Shown here: one piece after another, positions 46,035 through 56,847 of the stretch | How the letters are laid out: every line of letters starts with the position of its first letter | Numbering within the stretch: position 1 is the stretch's first letter | Origin: Ferrovum sp. JA12 | GTDB taxonomy: Bacteria; Pseudomonadota; Gammaproteobacteria; Burkholderiales; Ferrovaceae | Direction of reading: 5' to 3' | DNA length: 64,000 nucleotides | Assembly (NCBI RefSeq): GCF_001431705.1 | Contig: NZ_LJWX01000002.1 | Span: 649,352 to 713,351 of the forward strand | Program-made: the position numbers and the translations under genes | Notes under the pieces: generated by a model | Database searches by the model: none | What the model saw: only the letters and a program-made list of their open reading frames with translations | What the model was told of the DNA's origin: nothing

Positions 46035-48371
46035 TTATGCGAAACCTGTGACGGTCATTTTGTAATCAATTTGGCTTCCCTTTCTAGCTCTACCGTGAAT
46101 GTAAGACTTAAGTTCCGCGCCACTTAACTGTGCTTGAACTTCCTTACCCGCTCGGTTTGTTCCCAGAATAACCAAACGAGATAGATTCGTTGCTATAGAA
46201 GAAAGTAACTTCTCATCATGATCCAAGCCCATCAAAATAATCCCTTTTCCTTTTGGCAATTCTTTTAATTCACTCATTGGAAAAATCAACAACCGTCCCT
46301 TTTCAGATAAACTTGCCACATGGGTAGCGTCTTTATCTATTAAACGTGGGAATAAAGGGTAATCGTTTTCTTCAATACTCATAAAAGCTTTACCTGCCTT
46401 AACCCGCGAGATCAGATCAAGAGGTTTAACCATAAATCCGGTCCCCGAGGAACTGGATACCAGATAACGCACATCAGGTAATGCACTCATCAGTCCAATC
46501 ACTCGCGCTCCATTTTGTAGATCGACAAGCGTACTAACAGGTACTCCATCCCCTCTGCCTGATGGGATGTCAGAGACTTTAATCGTATAGACTCGACCCT
46601 TTGAATCCAGCAGAATTAATGAGTGAATGGTACGAGACTCAATAACACAATGAGCATGATCTCCTGATTTATATGAAAACTGACTGGCATCCAAAGCATG
46701 ACCTTGTCGTGACTTAATCCAGCCATTTTTTGACAGGGTCACAGTCACCGCTTCATCCAACACAGTGGGGGCAATCAGTTCTTCCTCCACGAACTCTATT
46801 AAAGTACGCCTCTTATCACCATAGAGCTCCGCATCAGTATTCACTTCGTGAATAAGTAACTCTCGCCTGGCTTCTTCATTATCCAGTAAATAACTCAAGT
46901 TACTTTTTTCGGACCGTAACTCTGTAAGTTCTTTTTCAATTTTAATATACTCTAGTTTTGCTAATTGTCTGAGTCGTATCTCTAAAATATCTTCAGCCTG
47001 CGTCTCCGATAGAGAATAATGTTTGATTAATTCAATTTTCGGCTCCTCAGACTCACGAATAACTTTGATGACTTCATCAATATGCAACAGGATTAATTCT
47101 CTGCCCTCAAGAATATGAATCCTTCTTAGAACCTCATTTAACCGATGTTGGGTACGTCTTACAATAGTATTTAATCTAAAAGTAATCCATTCATTAAGAA
47201 TATCTTTTATATTTTTTTGCTTAGGCTTATTATCCACACCCAGCATGACCATATTGATAGAGATGGATGATTCAAGTCTTGTATTCACTAGCAGAAAATT
47301 CATTAACTCCTGCGGATTTTGACGACTCGATTTAGGCTCAATAACAATTCTCACTGGTGAGTTTTTATCTGACTCATCCCTGATTAAATCTAAGGCTCCT
47401 AAAATCAGTGCCTTTAAGTTCGCTTGATCGGGTGTTAATGTTTTTTTACCGTCCCTAACCTTAGGATTGGATATTTTCTCAATATCCTCAAGAATATCCT
47501 TAGTTGATACGCCATAGGGTAATTCATTGACAACAATACGCCACTGTCCTCGTGCAAGCTCTTCAATAGACCAACGGGCTCTAATTTTAAGAGACCCTCT
47601 ACCCGTTTCATAGGCGCTCAGTATGTCAGAGTGGGACGAGATGATTTGTCCACCCCCTGGTAAATCAGGTCCTTTAATAGCTCGAACAATTTGAGAAATA
47701 GTGGTATCGGGCTTTTGAATTAAACTAATAACAGCCTTTGCCACTTCGCGCATATTATGGGAAGGGATTTCCGTGGCCATCCCAACACCAATACCCGATG
47801 ATCCATTGAGTAATACAAAGGGAAGACGGGCAGGTAGTAATTTGGGCTCTTTGAATGAACCATCATAATTAGGCGTAAAATCAACGGTATCTTTATCAAT
47901 TTCAGATAGCAATAATTCAGCAATGGGAGTCAGACGACATTCGGTGTAACGCATGGCCGCAGCCCCGTCGCCATCACGACTACCAAAGTTACCTTGTCCA
48001 TCAATCAAAGGATAACGTAAGGTAAAATCCTGTGCTTGTCGAACCAGCGCCTCATACGCAGCAGAATCTCCATGAGGATGGTATTTACCAATCACATCAC
48101 CCACAACACGAGCAGATTTCACATGTCGATTTGGCCGATAGAGGCCAAGTTCATGCATAGCAAATAATATTCGCCGTTGCACAGGCTTTTGACCATCACT
48201 CACGTCAGGAATCGCCCTCCCCATCACAACGCTCATGGCGTACTCTAGATAACTGCGTTCAATAAAATGGGATAACTCTAATTGTTCCTCTGGCTCTTGT
48301 GGTACGGGGTTGTTGTGTGAAAAAAGATCTCCACTCACCTGATCAAGTTCAATATGTGTTTTTTTTACCAT
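46035..48371 (-). CDS. parC: DNA topoisomerase IV subunit A
   Basis: 778 residues. The catalytic tyrosine is in [11 protein letters not shown], and the quinolone-determining segment [16 protein letters not shown] keeps the serine and glutamate linked to susceptibility in E. coli ParC (S80, E84 equivalents). The C-terminal beta-pinwheel region follows near 500-770. It decatenates daughter chromosomes. The ATG overlaps the parE stop by one base. Confidence 0.95.
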   Translation of the reverse strand: MVKKTHIELDQVSGDLFSHNNPVPQEPEEQLELSHFIERSYLEYAMSVVMGRAIPDVSDGQKPVQRRILFAMHELGLYRPNRHVKSARVVGDVIGKYHPHGDSAAYEALVRQAQDFTLRYPLIDGQGNFGSRDGDGAAAMRYTECRLTPIAELLLSEIDKDTVDFTPNYDGSFKEPKLLPARLPFVLLNGSSGIGVGMATEIPSHNMREVAKAVISLIQKPDTTISQIVRAIKGPDLPGGGQIISSHSDILSAYETGRGSLKIRARWSIEELARGQWRIVVNELPYGVSTKDILEDIEKISNPKVRDGKKTLTPDQANLKALILGALDLIRDESDKNSPVRIVIEPKSSRQNPQELMNFLLVNTRLESSISINMVMLGVDNKPKQKNIKDILNEWITFRLNTIVRRTQHRLNEVLRRIHILEGRELILLHIDEVIKVIRESEEPKIELIKHYSLSETQAEDILEIRLRQLAKLEYIKIEKELTELRSEKSNLSYLLDNEEARRELLIHEVNTDAELYGDKRRTLIEFVEEELIAPTVLDEAVTVTLSKNGWIKSRQGHALDASQFSYKSGDHAHCVIESRTIHSLILLDSKGRVYTIKVSDIPSGRGDGVPVSTLVDLQNGARVIGLMSALPDVRYLVSSSSGTGFMVKPLDLISRVKAGKAFMSIEENDYPLFPRLIDKDATHVASLSEKGRLLIFPMSELKELPKGKGIILMGLDHDEKLLSSIATNLSRLVILGTNRAGKEVQAQLSGAELKSYIHGRARKGSQIDYKMTVTGFA

Positions 48372-50344
48372 TAAATATCCACCTCCACACTACTGCCGTT
48401 TTCTTCCATCCATTCCCGTCTTGCACTGGCTTCACCTTTGCCCATTAACTTGGAAAAAGTAGCATGGGTATGTTGATGATCTAAAGCCATTAATAAAACC
48501 GGTAAGACACGTCTGGTATCCGGATTCATGGTAGTTTCCCATAATTGCTCAGGATTCATTTCACCCAAGCCTTTGAATCGACCAACACTCCATTGCGTGG
48601 GTTTTAGCCCTTCCTTAGATAAGCGATCCTCAATAGCTAACAATTCGTTTTCATCTAAAGCGTACAGTTTACGTGCCGGTCTTTTCCCTAACGCATTCAC
48701 ATCAATTCTAAATAAGGGTGGGCTCGCCACGTAGATATGTTTCGTTTCAACTAATTTTGGGAAATGCATATAAAACAAGGTTAACAACAACACTTTAATA
48801 TGACTCCCATCCACATCAGCATCGGACATAATAATAATTTTGTCATAACGCAAACCTGTTAAATCGGGTTCATCGTCTGTACCATGTGGATCAACGCCAA
48901 TGGCCACAGAGATATCGTGTATTTCATTATTAGCAAATAATCTGTCTCTATCTACCTCAAAGGTGTTTAATACTTTTCCGCGCAGTGGCAAGATAGCTTG
49001 GATATTTTTATTTCGTGCCAGCTTGGCAGAGCCCCCGGCTGAATCTCCCTCAACTAAAAAAAGTTCTCTCTCATTGATATTGTCAGATTCGCAATCGGTC
49101 AGCTTACCAGGAAGAACAGCCATACCACTGCCCTTCTTTTTCTCAATCTTTTGACTGGATTTCATCCTGTTCATTGCTTGTTTGATCACCAACTCAGCAA
49201 TTTTTTTAGCATAATCCAAATGATTGTTTAACCATATATCTAGTGGTTGTTTAATCATCGTGGCTACCAGTTTTAACGCATCTCTACTCGTTAACTTTTC
49301 CTTAGTTTGTCCTTGAAACTGAGGATCTAGAATGCGCGTTGATAGAACAAAATGTAACTTACTTGAGGCGTCCTCCATTTGTAATCTGACACCCCTCGGT
49401 AACAGACCATGCAGATCAATAAAGCTCTTAATTGACTCATATACCCCAGTTCTGAGCCCCGCCTCATGGGTTCCACCTGCCGCAGTAGGAATCAGATTAA
49501 CGTAGGATTCGTTGGCGCCAAAGGAGTTCTCATACCAAGCAAGAGCCCATTGAGCCCCCTCTCCTTCTGCGAAAATCTCACTGTCTGTGGTAGCGTCAAT
49601 ATAGTTCTCCAGTGAGAAAATAGGGACTAGAGGTTCTTGATAATCAGAGATTTCATCTAAATACCCCTTTAATCCTTCAGGATACTTCCAGGTTTTTAGG
49701 TGCTCAAGATCCTTTTCAAATTGTAAATTCACTTCAACGCCTGGCAACAATACGGCTTTTGATCTTAAGACTCGCTCCAACTCATTGACGGATACATGTG
49801 GCTGATCAAAGTATTTGGGATCAGGGGTCACCGTGATCTGTGTACCTGTATCATTTTTATCGCAATGACCTATCACTTTCAGAGGAACGATTACGTTGCC
49901 GTCAGAGAATGAGATTTGATAAATTTTACCTTCCCGTTTGACAATGACATCCAGTTGTTTGGACAGAGCATTAGTCACTGAAACCCCCACACCATGTAAC
50001 CCTCCAGAAAAGGCATAGGCACCTTGACCAGATTTTTTATCAAACTTTCCGCCCGCATGTAAGCGGGTGAATACCAATTGTATAGTGGGCTCACCTTCTT
50101 CGGGATGTATCCCCACAGGTATTCCTCGACCATTATCTACAACAGTAATGGAATGATTATTGTGAACAACTACAAAAATTTTGGTAGCATAGCCCGCCAG
50201 CGCCTCATCGGCCGCATTATCTATCACTTCCTGGATAATATGTGTTGGATCCTGGGTTCGGGTATACATGCCAGGGCGTTCTTTGACAGGCTCAAGACCT
50301 TTTAGGACTCTAATACTGGATTCGTTATATTTAGATGAAGCCAC
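48371..50344 (-). CDS. parE: DNA topoisomerase IV subunit B
   Basis: 657 residues from a GTG start at 50344 (AGGA eight bases upstream, sequence [20 protein letters not shown]). The GHKL ATPase motifs are [23 protein letters not shown] and [16 protein letters not shown]; the Toprim part is [23 protein letters not shown] and [12 protein letters not shown]. It is coupled to parC and divergent from the monooxygenase operon. Confidence 0.95.
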   Translation of the reverse strand: MASSKYNESSIRVLKGLEPVKERPGMYTRTQDPTHIIQEVIDNAADEALAGYATKIFVVVHNNHSITVVDNGRGIPVGIHPEEGEPTIQLVFTRLHAGGKFDKKSGQGAYAFSGGLHGVGVSVTNALSKQLDVIVKREGKIYQISFSDGNVIVPLKVIGHCDKNDTGTQITVTPDPKYFDQPHVSVNELERVLRSKAVLLPGVEVNLQFEKDLEHLKTWKYPEGLKGYLDEISDYQEPLVPIFSLENYIDATTDSEIFAEGEGAQWALAWYENSFGANESYVNLIPTAAGGTHEAGLRTGVYESIKSFIDLHGLLPRGVRLQMEDASSKLHFVLSTRILDPQFQGQTKEKLTSRDALKLVATMIKQPLDIWLNNHLDYAKKIAELVIKQAMNRMKSSQKIEKKKGSGMAVLPGKLTDCESDNINERELFLVEGDSAGGSAKLARNKNIQAILPLRGKVLNTFEVDRDRLFANNEIHDISVAIGVDPHGTDDEPDLTGLRYDKIIIMSDADVDGSHIKVLLLTLFYMHFPKLVETKHIYVASPPLFRIDVNALGKRPARKLYALDENELLAIEDRLSKEGLKPTQWSVGRFKGLGEMNPEQLWETTMNPDTRRVLPVLLMALDHQHTHATFSKLMGKGEASARREWMEENGSSVEVDI

Positions 50345-50440
50345 GGTTTTATCCTAGATAATGTGTCATATTAATAAAGATATCGAAAAATAGTTCGAAT
50401 CATCGCACTTTTTTAGTTCCTACGCCAAGAAAAATATTTT

Positions 50441-51877
50441 ATGTATCACAAATATAACGTCATTATAGTCGGTGCTGGATTCTCAGGATTATCCATGGGA
50501 CTTGAATTATACGAGTCCCATGAAACAGATTGGATGATCCTAGAACAGGCAAGTGAAGTAGGAGGAACCTGGAGAGAGAATACTTATCCTGGAAGCGGCA
50601 GCGATGTACCCAGCATTCTGTATCAATTAAAACAAAGACCATATCTTCAATGGTCGCACAAATATGCCGGGCAAAAAGAAATCTTATGTTATCTAAAGAG
50701 TCTTGCTGAACCCATTAAAGATAAAATAAAATTATCAGAAAAAGTAATCAGTATAGAGTTCATTAATAAAGCAAGTCATTGGCTCATTACAACCAATAAG
50801 GGTACGTGGATAACTCGATTTTTAATCATGAGTATGAGTCCATTAGCTGAACCCCACATTCCCGTCATTCAAGGAAGAGAAGATTTTACCGGGCCACAAT
50901 TCCATACCTCACAGTGGCCAGAAAACCTTAATTATAAAGATAAGAAAGTTGCGATTATAGGCTCTGGTGCCTCTGCCATACAATGTATTGAAACTATACA
51001 ACCCCATGTTAATCATTTAACGATTTTCCAACGCTCAGCAAGCTGGGTGATGAGTAAGAAGAATCAACCTATTCTCCATAATAATCGTTTTTTTACAAAT
51101 AAATTATTATTTAATTTTTTTTATTTATTTAACTACTGTATACAGGAAATAAAGGTTTTATTCTTCATTAACCCCGTATTAATGAAATTATTGGAATTGA
51201 TTCAAAAAAGAAGAATCGCCTCTTTAATCCATAACCCAGAACTCAGAAGTAAGATTACTCCCAACTATCCTCTTGGTTGTAAACGTATTGTTTTATCAGA
51301 TCACTATTACCAAGTCGTCAGCAGTAGCAATGTTAGCGTTCATACTTCAGCTATTCAACAGCTAACAAAAACGGGGATAACGCTTGTGGATGGCACATAC
51401 ATTGAGGCAGATATGATTATTTACGCCACTGGATTTATTCACGATCAACATATCCCTATCCAAAAAATTACCGCCAATGGTCTTCAATTAAAGGATGTGT
51501 GGAACCTAAAACGTAGTGCCTATCTTGGTATCTTTGTAAAACATTTCCCAAATTTATTTCTTCTGGTGGGTCCTAATACTGGACTGGGACATCAAAGCCT
51601 AGTTTTTATGATAGAAAGGCAAACCCGTTATCTGAATAAATTCATTAAGTATCTTTTAAAACAGAAAGTTAAGGAGGTATCAGTTAAACCTCACAAACAA
51701 GAACTTTATCAGCAAATGATAGAGGTTAGAAACCCTGGAACCGTATGGCAAAAGGGGTGTCAAAGTTGGTACGTAAATGGCAAAGGTGAGAATGTTGCTC
51801 TATGGCCATTTTCCTCCCTTTACTATTGGTGGTTAACTAAGGATTATAATAAAAATGATTTTGAAATCAGACTCTAA
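50441..51877 (+). CDS. Baeyer-Villiger-type flavin monooxygenase
   Basis: 478 residues. FAD motif VIIVGAGFSGLSMGLELY near 7-24, a NADPH motif KVAIIGSGASAIQ near 168-180, and between them FTGPQFHTSQWP at 149-160, which matches the Baeyer-Villiger fingerprint FxGxxxHxxxW(P/D). WENTYPG-like WRENTYPGSGSDVPS and ATGF near 335 are also typical. It likely inserts oxygen into ketones or oxidises soft nucleophiles. The ribosome site is weak (AAGA). First gene of a seven-gene operon; its end overlaps msrP by 23 bases. Confidence 0.88.
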   Translation: MYHKYNVIIVGAGFSGLSMGLELYESHETDWMILEQASEVGGTWRENTYPGSGSDVPSILYQLKQRPYLQWSHKYAGQKEILCYLKSLAEPIKDKIKLSEKVISIEFINKASHWLITTNKGTWITRFLIMSMSPLAEPHIPVIQGREDFTGPQFHTSQWPENLNYKDKKVAIIGSGASAIQCIETIQPHVNHLTIFQRSASWVMSKKNQPILHNNRFFTNKLLFNFFYLFNYCIQEIKVLFFINPVLMKLLELIQKRRIASLIHNPELRSKITPNYPLGCKRIVLSDHYYQVVSSSNVSVHTSAIQQLTKTGITLVDGTYIEADMIIYATGFIHDQHIPIQKITANGLQLKDVWNLKRSAYLGIFVKHFPNLFLLVGPNTGLGHQSLVFMIERQTRYLNKFIKYLLKQKVKEVSVKPHKQELYQQMIEVRNPGTVWQKGCQSWYVNGKGENVALWPFSSLYYWWLTKDYNKNDFEIRL

Positions 51878-52799
51878 AACATTCTTACCCTCTGACATTA
51901 CCTCAGAAAGCAACTACCTTCATCGACGACAATTTCTTAAAGCCATGGGGATAGCGCTGCCAACGGCCTTTTTACCAATTAATGCCTTTTCTTTTAATAA
52001 TTCACTTAACTATACCCCTAAAGTTATAACCACTGCTGATGCCATGACTTCTTATCAAGATGCAACGCATTACAACAACTATTATGAATTTGGAACTGAT
52101 AAGACCGACCCTGCTCAAAACGCAGGCTCCTTAATTACTCGTCCTTGGCACATAACAATTGAGGGATTAGTCAAAAAAAATAAGCAAATAGCTATTGATG
52201 AGTTGATCAATAAGTTTCCTCTTGAAGAGAGAATATACCATCACCGTTGCGTAGAAGCATGGAGTATGGTGATTCCTTGGGTAGGATTGAGTTTAAAAAA
52301 GTTTATTCATTGGTGCGAACCTACAGGCAATGCCAAATTTATAGAGTTTGTATCACTTGATGACCCTACAATGATGCCAGGGGTAAAGTCGTCAATACTC
52401 CATTGGCCCTATACAGAAGCCTTAAGAATGGACGAAGCCACACACCCGTTAACTATTTTAGCTGTTGGCATGTACGGTAAAATATTACCAAACCAAAATG
52501 GGGCGCCAGTTCGCCTTGTGGTCCCCTGGAAGTATGGTTTTAAAGGCATTAAAAGTATTGTTAAAGTGAGGTTTGTGGAGCAGCAACCTGCCACGACATG
52601 GAATATAACCAATCCTAACGAGTATGGCTTTTACTCAAACGTTAATCCATTGGTGGACCATCCTCGTTGGAGCCAAGCCACGGAACGGAGAATTGGCGAT
52701 GGTTTATTTGCAGCCAGACGTAGAACACTTATGTTCAATGGCTACGCCGATCAAGTGGCTCATTTATATACTGGCATGGACCTTAAAAAATATTTTTAA
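51855..52799 (+). CDS. msrP: Periplasmic methionine sulfoxide reductase, molybdopterin subunit
   Basis: 314 residues. A Tat signal HRRQFLKAMGIALPTAFL at 23-40 directs it to the periplasm. Cys132 in YHHRCVEAWSMVIPW is the molybdenum ligand; the pattern AHPLTILAVGMYG (here THPLT) and NGAPVRLVVPWKYGFKGIKSI matches MsrP (YedY). With MsrQ it repairs oxidised methionine in envelope proteins using quinol electrons. It overlaps the monooxygenase gene and lies 5 bases before msrQ. Confidence 0.95.
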   Translation: MILKSDSKTFLPSDITSESNYLHRRQFLKAMGIALPTAFLPINAFSFNNSLNYTPKVITTADAMTSYQDATHYNNYYEFGTDKTDPAQNAGSLITRPWHITIEGLVKKNKQIAIDELINKFPLEERIYHHRCVEAWSMVIPWVGLSLKKFIHWCEPTGNAKFIEFVSLDDPTMMPGVKSSILHWPYTEALRMDEATHPLTILAVGMYGKILPNQNGAPVRLVVPWKYGFKGIKSIVKVRFVEQQPATTWNITNPNEYGFYSNVNPLVDHPRWSQATERRIGDGLFAARRRTLMFNGYADQVAHLYTGMDLKKYF

Positions 52800-52804
52800 A
52801 GACC

Positions 52805-53380
52805 ATGAAAAAAATACTTTTTTTAGTTTGTCTCTTGCCCTTTTCCTATTTGATTTATAAGACTTTTTTAAATCAACTAGGGGCTAACCCCATATCTGAA
52901 ATCATCCATTTTACCGGACTTTGGGCCCTGAATTTTTTCTTAATCACCCTTGCTATGACCCCCTTGAGAACAATGTTTAATATTGTTCAACCCTTGAAAT
53001 TTAGACGTATGTTAGGTCTTTTTGCTTCTTTTTATTTAACCCTTCATTTTCTTGCTTACAGTGGACTTGATTTACATTTTAATTGGTCTGAAATAAGTCA
53101 TGACCTACTGAAACATCCTTTTGTCTATGTGGGTTTTTCAGCTTTACTGTTAACCTTGCCTTTAGTAGTGACCTCAACCAATTATGCGCAAAGAAGACTC
53201 AAAAAGAACTGGAAAAGATTACACAAGCTGGCCTACTTGATTCCCCTGTTGGGAGTTGTTCATTTTTGGTGGTTAGTAAAACGCGATCTTACCCAACCTA
53301 TACTCTATGCTATAGTATTAAGTGGTTTATTAGGCATCAGACTTGTTAAACACTTTCAGCAGACCAAAATAAAACCTTAA
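52805..53380 (+). CDS. msrQ: Heme-binding membrane subunit of the methionine sulfoxide reductase
   Basis: 191 residues with about five membrane helices and the ferric reductase-like histidines: FTGLWALNFFLITLAMTPLR, RMLGLFASFYLTLHFLAYSG and KRLHKLAYLIPLLGVVHFWW. MsrQ passes quinol electrons to MsrP. It is an inner membrane protein. Its stop TAA shares an A with the ATG of the next gene. Confidence 0.95.
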   Translation: MKKILFLVCLLPFSYLIYKTFLNQLGANPISEIIHFTGLWALNFFLITLAMTPLRTMFNIVQPLKFRRMLGLFASFYLTLHFLAYSGLDLHFNWSEISHDLLKHPFVYVGFSALLLTLPLVVTSTNYAQRRLKKNWKRLHKLAYLIPLLGVVHFWWLVKRDLTQPILYAIVLSGLLGIRLVKHFQQTKIKP

Positions 53381-54474
53381 TGGCAAGAATTATAAAAACC
53401 CTCGCAATCTTTTTACTTTACTTTGTTACTGCCACTGTTGAATCCTCTCCTGTAACAAATGAAGTTATCCATAGCCAGTCTGACCAAACAGAACATTTTA
53501 CTAATCTTTATCCAGACCGTTATCCTCAAGGTAATTTTTTAAAATGGCAATGGCAAAAGCTGTTTAATAGTCAAAGTAATACCACTATCCCCCCTACCCC
53601 CTCTGTATCACCTGACTTAACATTGATTCATCATCCCCCGAAGGATGTATTAGTTACCTGGATTGGGCACTCCACTATTCTTTATCAATATGATGGGGTC
53701 AATTTTTTAACTGATCCCATCTATTCTGACTACGCGAGCCCACTGCCTCCCCTAGGCCCCAAACGACGTGTTCCACCAGGAGTACCCTTTAATCAATTAC
53801 CTCATATCGACGTTGTAGTCATCTCTCATAATCATTACGATCATCTTGATTTGCCCACCATCAGAGCCCTAGCAGACCAAACAGGAGGCCCCCCCTTGTT
53901 TTTAGTACCACTCAAAGTAAAAGCATGGATGATGGATAATGTAGACAAGCTAAATATTCCTGCCTATAGCAATAAAGTGCAAGAGTTTAAGTGGCAACAA
54001 TCTATCCATGTGCAGGGTAGAACCAAGAACTTCACTCTGACTTTTTTACCTGTTCACCATTGGAGCGCAAGGTCTTTATGGGATAGAAATGAAACTCTGT
54101 GGGGCTCCTGGGCAATTGTCCATCCGGGTTTTAGATTTTGGTTTTCAGGAGATCTTGGCTACTCCAAGGACACTGTTGATATTGGAGAGAGCTTCAAGTA
54201 TTTTGACTTAGCCGCTATTGATATTGGGTCCTATAAACCTCGTTGGATTATGGCTAATTATCATATTAATCCCAGCGAGGCAGTTAAAGTCATGCAAGAT
54301 GTACATGCTAAACAGGCGTTTGGAATTCATTGGGGCGTATTTAAATTATCTGATGAATCCTACACCCAAGCTCCCGAGGATTTGAATAAAGCATTAGTAG
54401 ATCAACATATCAGTCAAGACAAATTTATTGTTCTAAAGGTTGGAGAAAGTAAAATTTATAAGGAATTGAATTAG
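53380..54474 (+). CDS. Metallo-beta-lactamase-fold hydrolase, NAPE-PLD/RomA-like, exported
   Basis: 364 residues. A signal peptide (IIKTLAIFLLYFVTATVESS) lies at the start. The zinc site is HNHYDH at 150-155 with WIGHSTILYQ before it, and HHWSAR, SGDLGYS, GIHWGVF supply further ligands. The closest recognisable group is N-acylphosphatidylethanolamine phospholipase D and the RomA outer-membrane-related proteins. It would hydrolyse a phosphodiester or lipid in the periplasm. Part of the operon, with the start coupled to msrQ (TAATG). Confidence 0.85.
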   Translation: MARIIKTLAIFLLYFVTATVESSPVTNEVIHSQSDQTEHFTNLYPDRYPQGNFLKWQWQKLFNSQSNTTIPPTPSVSPDLTLIHHPPKDVLVTWIGHSTILYQYDGVNFLTDPIYSDYASPLPPLGPKRRVPPGVPFNQLPHIDVVVISHNHYDHLDLPTIRALADQTGGPPLFLVPLKVKAWMMDNVDKLNIPAYSNKVQEFKWQQSIHVQGRTKNFTLTFLPVHHWSARSLWDRNETLWGSWAIVHPGFRFWFSGDLGYSKDTVDIGESFKYFDLAAIDIGSYKPRWIMANYHINPSEAVKVMQDVHAKQAFGIHWGVFKLSDESYTQAPEDLNKALVDQHISQDKFIVLKVGESKIYKELN

Positions 54475-54475
54475 C

Positions 54476-56101
54476 ATGTTAAATTATCCCACTCAATTCG
54501 ACTTCATTGTTATAGGTTCAGGTAGTGCAGGCTCTGTGATAGCCCATCGTTTGTCTGAGGATAACAATGTGAGCGTCCTCTTAATTGAATCGGGAAAACA
54601 TGATAACTATCCATGGATTCATATTCCCGTTGGTTACTTATATTGTATTGGTAACCCGAGAACAGATTGGTGCTTTGACACAGTAAAAGATGAAGGTCTA
54701 AACGGTCGCTCGATTAAATATCCCAGGGGAAAAGGGATTGGGGGTAGCTCTCTGATCAACGGGATGATTTATATGAGGGGTCAACAGGCCGATTATCAAA
54801 CTTGGGTAAATATAACAGGTGATGAGGGTTGGTCTTGGGAGAACGTATTACCACTCTTTAAGAAAATGGAAAGATACCATTCAGGGGCTAATGAATTTCA
54901 TGGTAACAAAGGACCTTGGCGAGTATCTAAGCAAAGGCTGTCTTGGAAAGTACTAGAGGTATTTAAAGAGGCCAGTATTGAAAACGGCATTCCTTTTACT
55001 AAGGACTTTAATACCGGGGATAATTTTGGTGTAGGGTACTTTGATGTGAACCAGTATAAAGGCTTACGACTTAATGCTGGTCAAGCCTTTATAAAATCCG
55101 CTTCCTACAGAACTAACCTAACTATTTCAAGTGAAAGTCATGCGACTAAAATTCTCTTCGACGACAATAGAAGAGCAACCGGTATTGAAGTACTGAAAAA
55201 TAATGAATTAGTCCAATTTTCAGCCACTAAAGAGATTATTGTGTGTGCTGGAGCAATTGGTTCTGTCACTTTGTTAGAGCGTTCAGGCATTGGTCGCGCT
55301 GACCTACTCAAAGAATTTAATATTCCCATCGTTCATTCACTTCCTCAATTAGGTGAAAACCTTCAGGATCATTTACAGCTAAGACATGTCTATCGAGTTG
55401 AAAACCTACCTACCTTAAATACTCTGGCTAATAATTGGTTTGGCAAAATGCGTATTGGACTGCAGTACTTGCTCACACGTCGTGGACCCATGTCCATGGC
55501 TCCTTCGCAGTTAGGCGTATTTGCAAAGAGCACTATGGATCAACCTCGTGCTAATTTACAATATCATGTGCAGCCTTTGTCCTTGGAAAAGTTTGGTGAT
55601 CCTTTGCATCCATTTAATGGGTTTACTGCCAGTGTATGTAACCTACAACCCACCTCAAAAGGATCAGTGCATATTAGTGGCAGCGACCCTTTCGCTAAAC
55701 CAATTATTAAGCCCAATTACCTCTCTAGCATTGAAGATCAAAAAATTGCGATTGAATCGGTAAAACTCACACGACAAATTATCTCCGCTCCTGTTTTTAA
55801 ACCTTATCAACCTCAAGAGGTTTTACCAGGATCTGCCAAACAAACCGATGAAGAAATTTTAGATGGGGTAAGAAACATTGGAACAACGATTTTCCATCCC
55901 ACTTCCACCTGTAAGATGGGGGCTAAAAATGATCCATCACGGTGTGTTGATAGCGAGTTCAAACTCAACGGTATCATAAATATTCGAGTTGTGGATGGTA
56001 GTACTATGCCTGTTATCACCTCAGGCAATACCGCCGCACCAATTATGATGATGGCTGAACGAGCATCCCTGTTAATTAAAAAAGATCATTCGCTCACCTA
56101 A
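54476..56101 (+). CDS. GMC-family flavin oxidoreductase (choline/alcohol dehydrogenase type)
   Basis: 541 residues. FAD motif FIVIGSGSAGSVIAHRLSED near 10-30, KGIGGSSLINGMIYMRG, GAIGSVTLLERSGIG and the C-terminal active-site region HPTSTCKMG with the conserved histidine and VVDGSTMPVITSGNTAAPIMMMAERAS. Relatives oxidise alcohols (BetA, AlkJ, polyethylene glycol dehydrogenases). No signal peptide. It follows the hydrolase by one base. Confidence 0.9.
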   Translation: MLNYPTQFDFIVIGSGSAGSVIAHRLSEDNNVSVLLIESGKHDNYPWIHIPVGYLYCIGNPRTDWCFDTVKDEGLNGRSIKYPRGKGIGGSSLINGMIYMRGQQADYQTWVNITGDEGWSWENVLPLFKKMERYHSGANEFHGNKGPWRVSKQRLSWKVLEVFKEASIENGIPFTKDFNTGDNFGVGYFDVNQYKGLRLNAGQAFIKSASYRTNLTISSESHATKILFDDNRRATGIEVLKNNELVQFSATKEIIVCAGAIGSVTLLERSGIGRADLLKEFNIPIVHSLPQLGENLQDHLQLRHVYRVENLPTLNTLANNWFGKMRIGLQYLLTRRGPMSMAPSQLGVFAKSTMDQPRANLQYHVQPLSLEKFGDPLHPFNGFTASVCNLQPTSKGSVHISGSDPFAKPIIKPNYLSSIEDQKIAIESVKLTRQIISAPVFKPYQPQEVLPGSAKQTDEEILDGVRNIGTTIFHPTSTCKMGAKNDPSRCVDSEFKLNGIINIRVVDGSTMPVITSGNTAAPIMMMAERASLLIKKDHSLT

Positions 56102-56842
56102 ATGAACACTCTCTCTCGTCATTTATTTGCCGCCATTACTGATAAAAAACGTATTCACAGAGAGGCCGATTTAGAACCTCACTCTCTGGAAGAGGCCTAT
56201 CATGTCCAAAATGATTTAATTAAATTAATGGGTGACAACATTGCTGCTTGGAAGGTGGGAACAGGTGATTCCATTCATAGCGTATTCTCTTCGCCTTTGC
56301 CAAGTCAATGGCTCTATCACAACCCAACCGTCCTTTCACTCAATAACTATTCATTAATTGGGATAGAGTTAGAATATGCTTTTAGGCTAACGCATATACA
56401 CCTTATTGATCAAGCTACTACGCTGCAAGAATTAGATGAACATATTATAGAAGTAGCCCCTGCCATTGAAATTGTGTCTACTCGTTTACCTGATTGGCCA
56501 GAACTCCCCGCTTACCTCAAAGCGGCAGATTTACAAAGTAATGGAGCCTTAGTGATCGGTGAGCCAAGGCCTTATTCAAGTTCTATAGAGTTCCTTGAAC
56601 CCTCAATTTCCCTCACTTGCAATAATGAGGAAAAAACTCAGTTGATTGGAAAAAATCCTGCTGGGGATCCAAGGCTCCTGTTACCTAGTTTGGTGGCGCA
56701 ACAAAGAAAACTTAGAAGAGAAATGAAACCAACGCATTGGATTACCACAGGAAGCCTGAGTGGTATTTTTTTTATTGAATACGTCAGTACTATACAAGGT
56801 ACAATAAAAGGGTTTTCTCCGATAAATGTTACTTTCAAATAG
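56102..56842 (+). CDS. 2-keto-4-pentenoate hydratase-like protein (FAH superfamily, MhpD type)
   Basis: 246 residues. MhpD-like segments are present: LEEAYHVQNDLIKLMG, AAWKVGT, LIGIELEYAFRL (metal-binding glutamates), EVAPAIEIVSTR and THWITTGSLSGIFFIE. Family members hydrate 2-hydroxypentadienoate or decarboxylate/hydrate related keto acids. It begins directly after the GMC stop (no gap). No meta-cleavage genes are near, so the substrate is unknown. Confidence 0.85.
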   Translation: MNTLSRHLFAAITDKKRIHREADLEPHSLEEAYHVQNDLIKLMGDNIAAWKVGTGDSIHSVFSSPLPSQWLYHNPTVLSLNNYSLIGIELEYAFRLTHIHLIDQATTLQELDEHIIEVAPAIEIVSTRLPDWPELPAYLKAADLQSNGALVIGEPRPYSSSIEFLEPSISLTCNNEEKTQLIGKNPAGDPRLLLPSLVAQQRKLRREMKPTHWITTGSLSGIFFIEYVSTIQGTIKGFSPINVTFK

Positions 56843-56847
56843 TTACT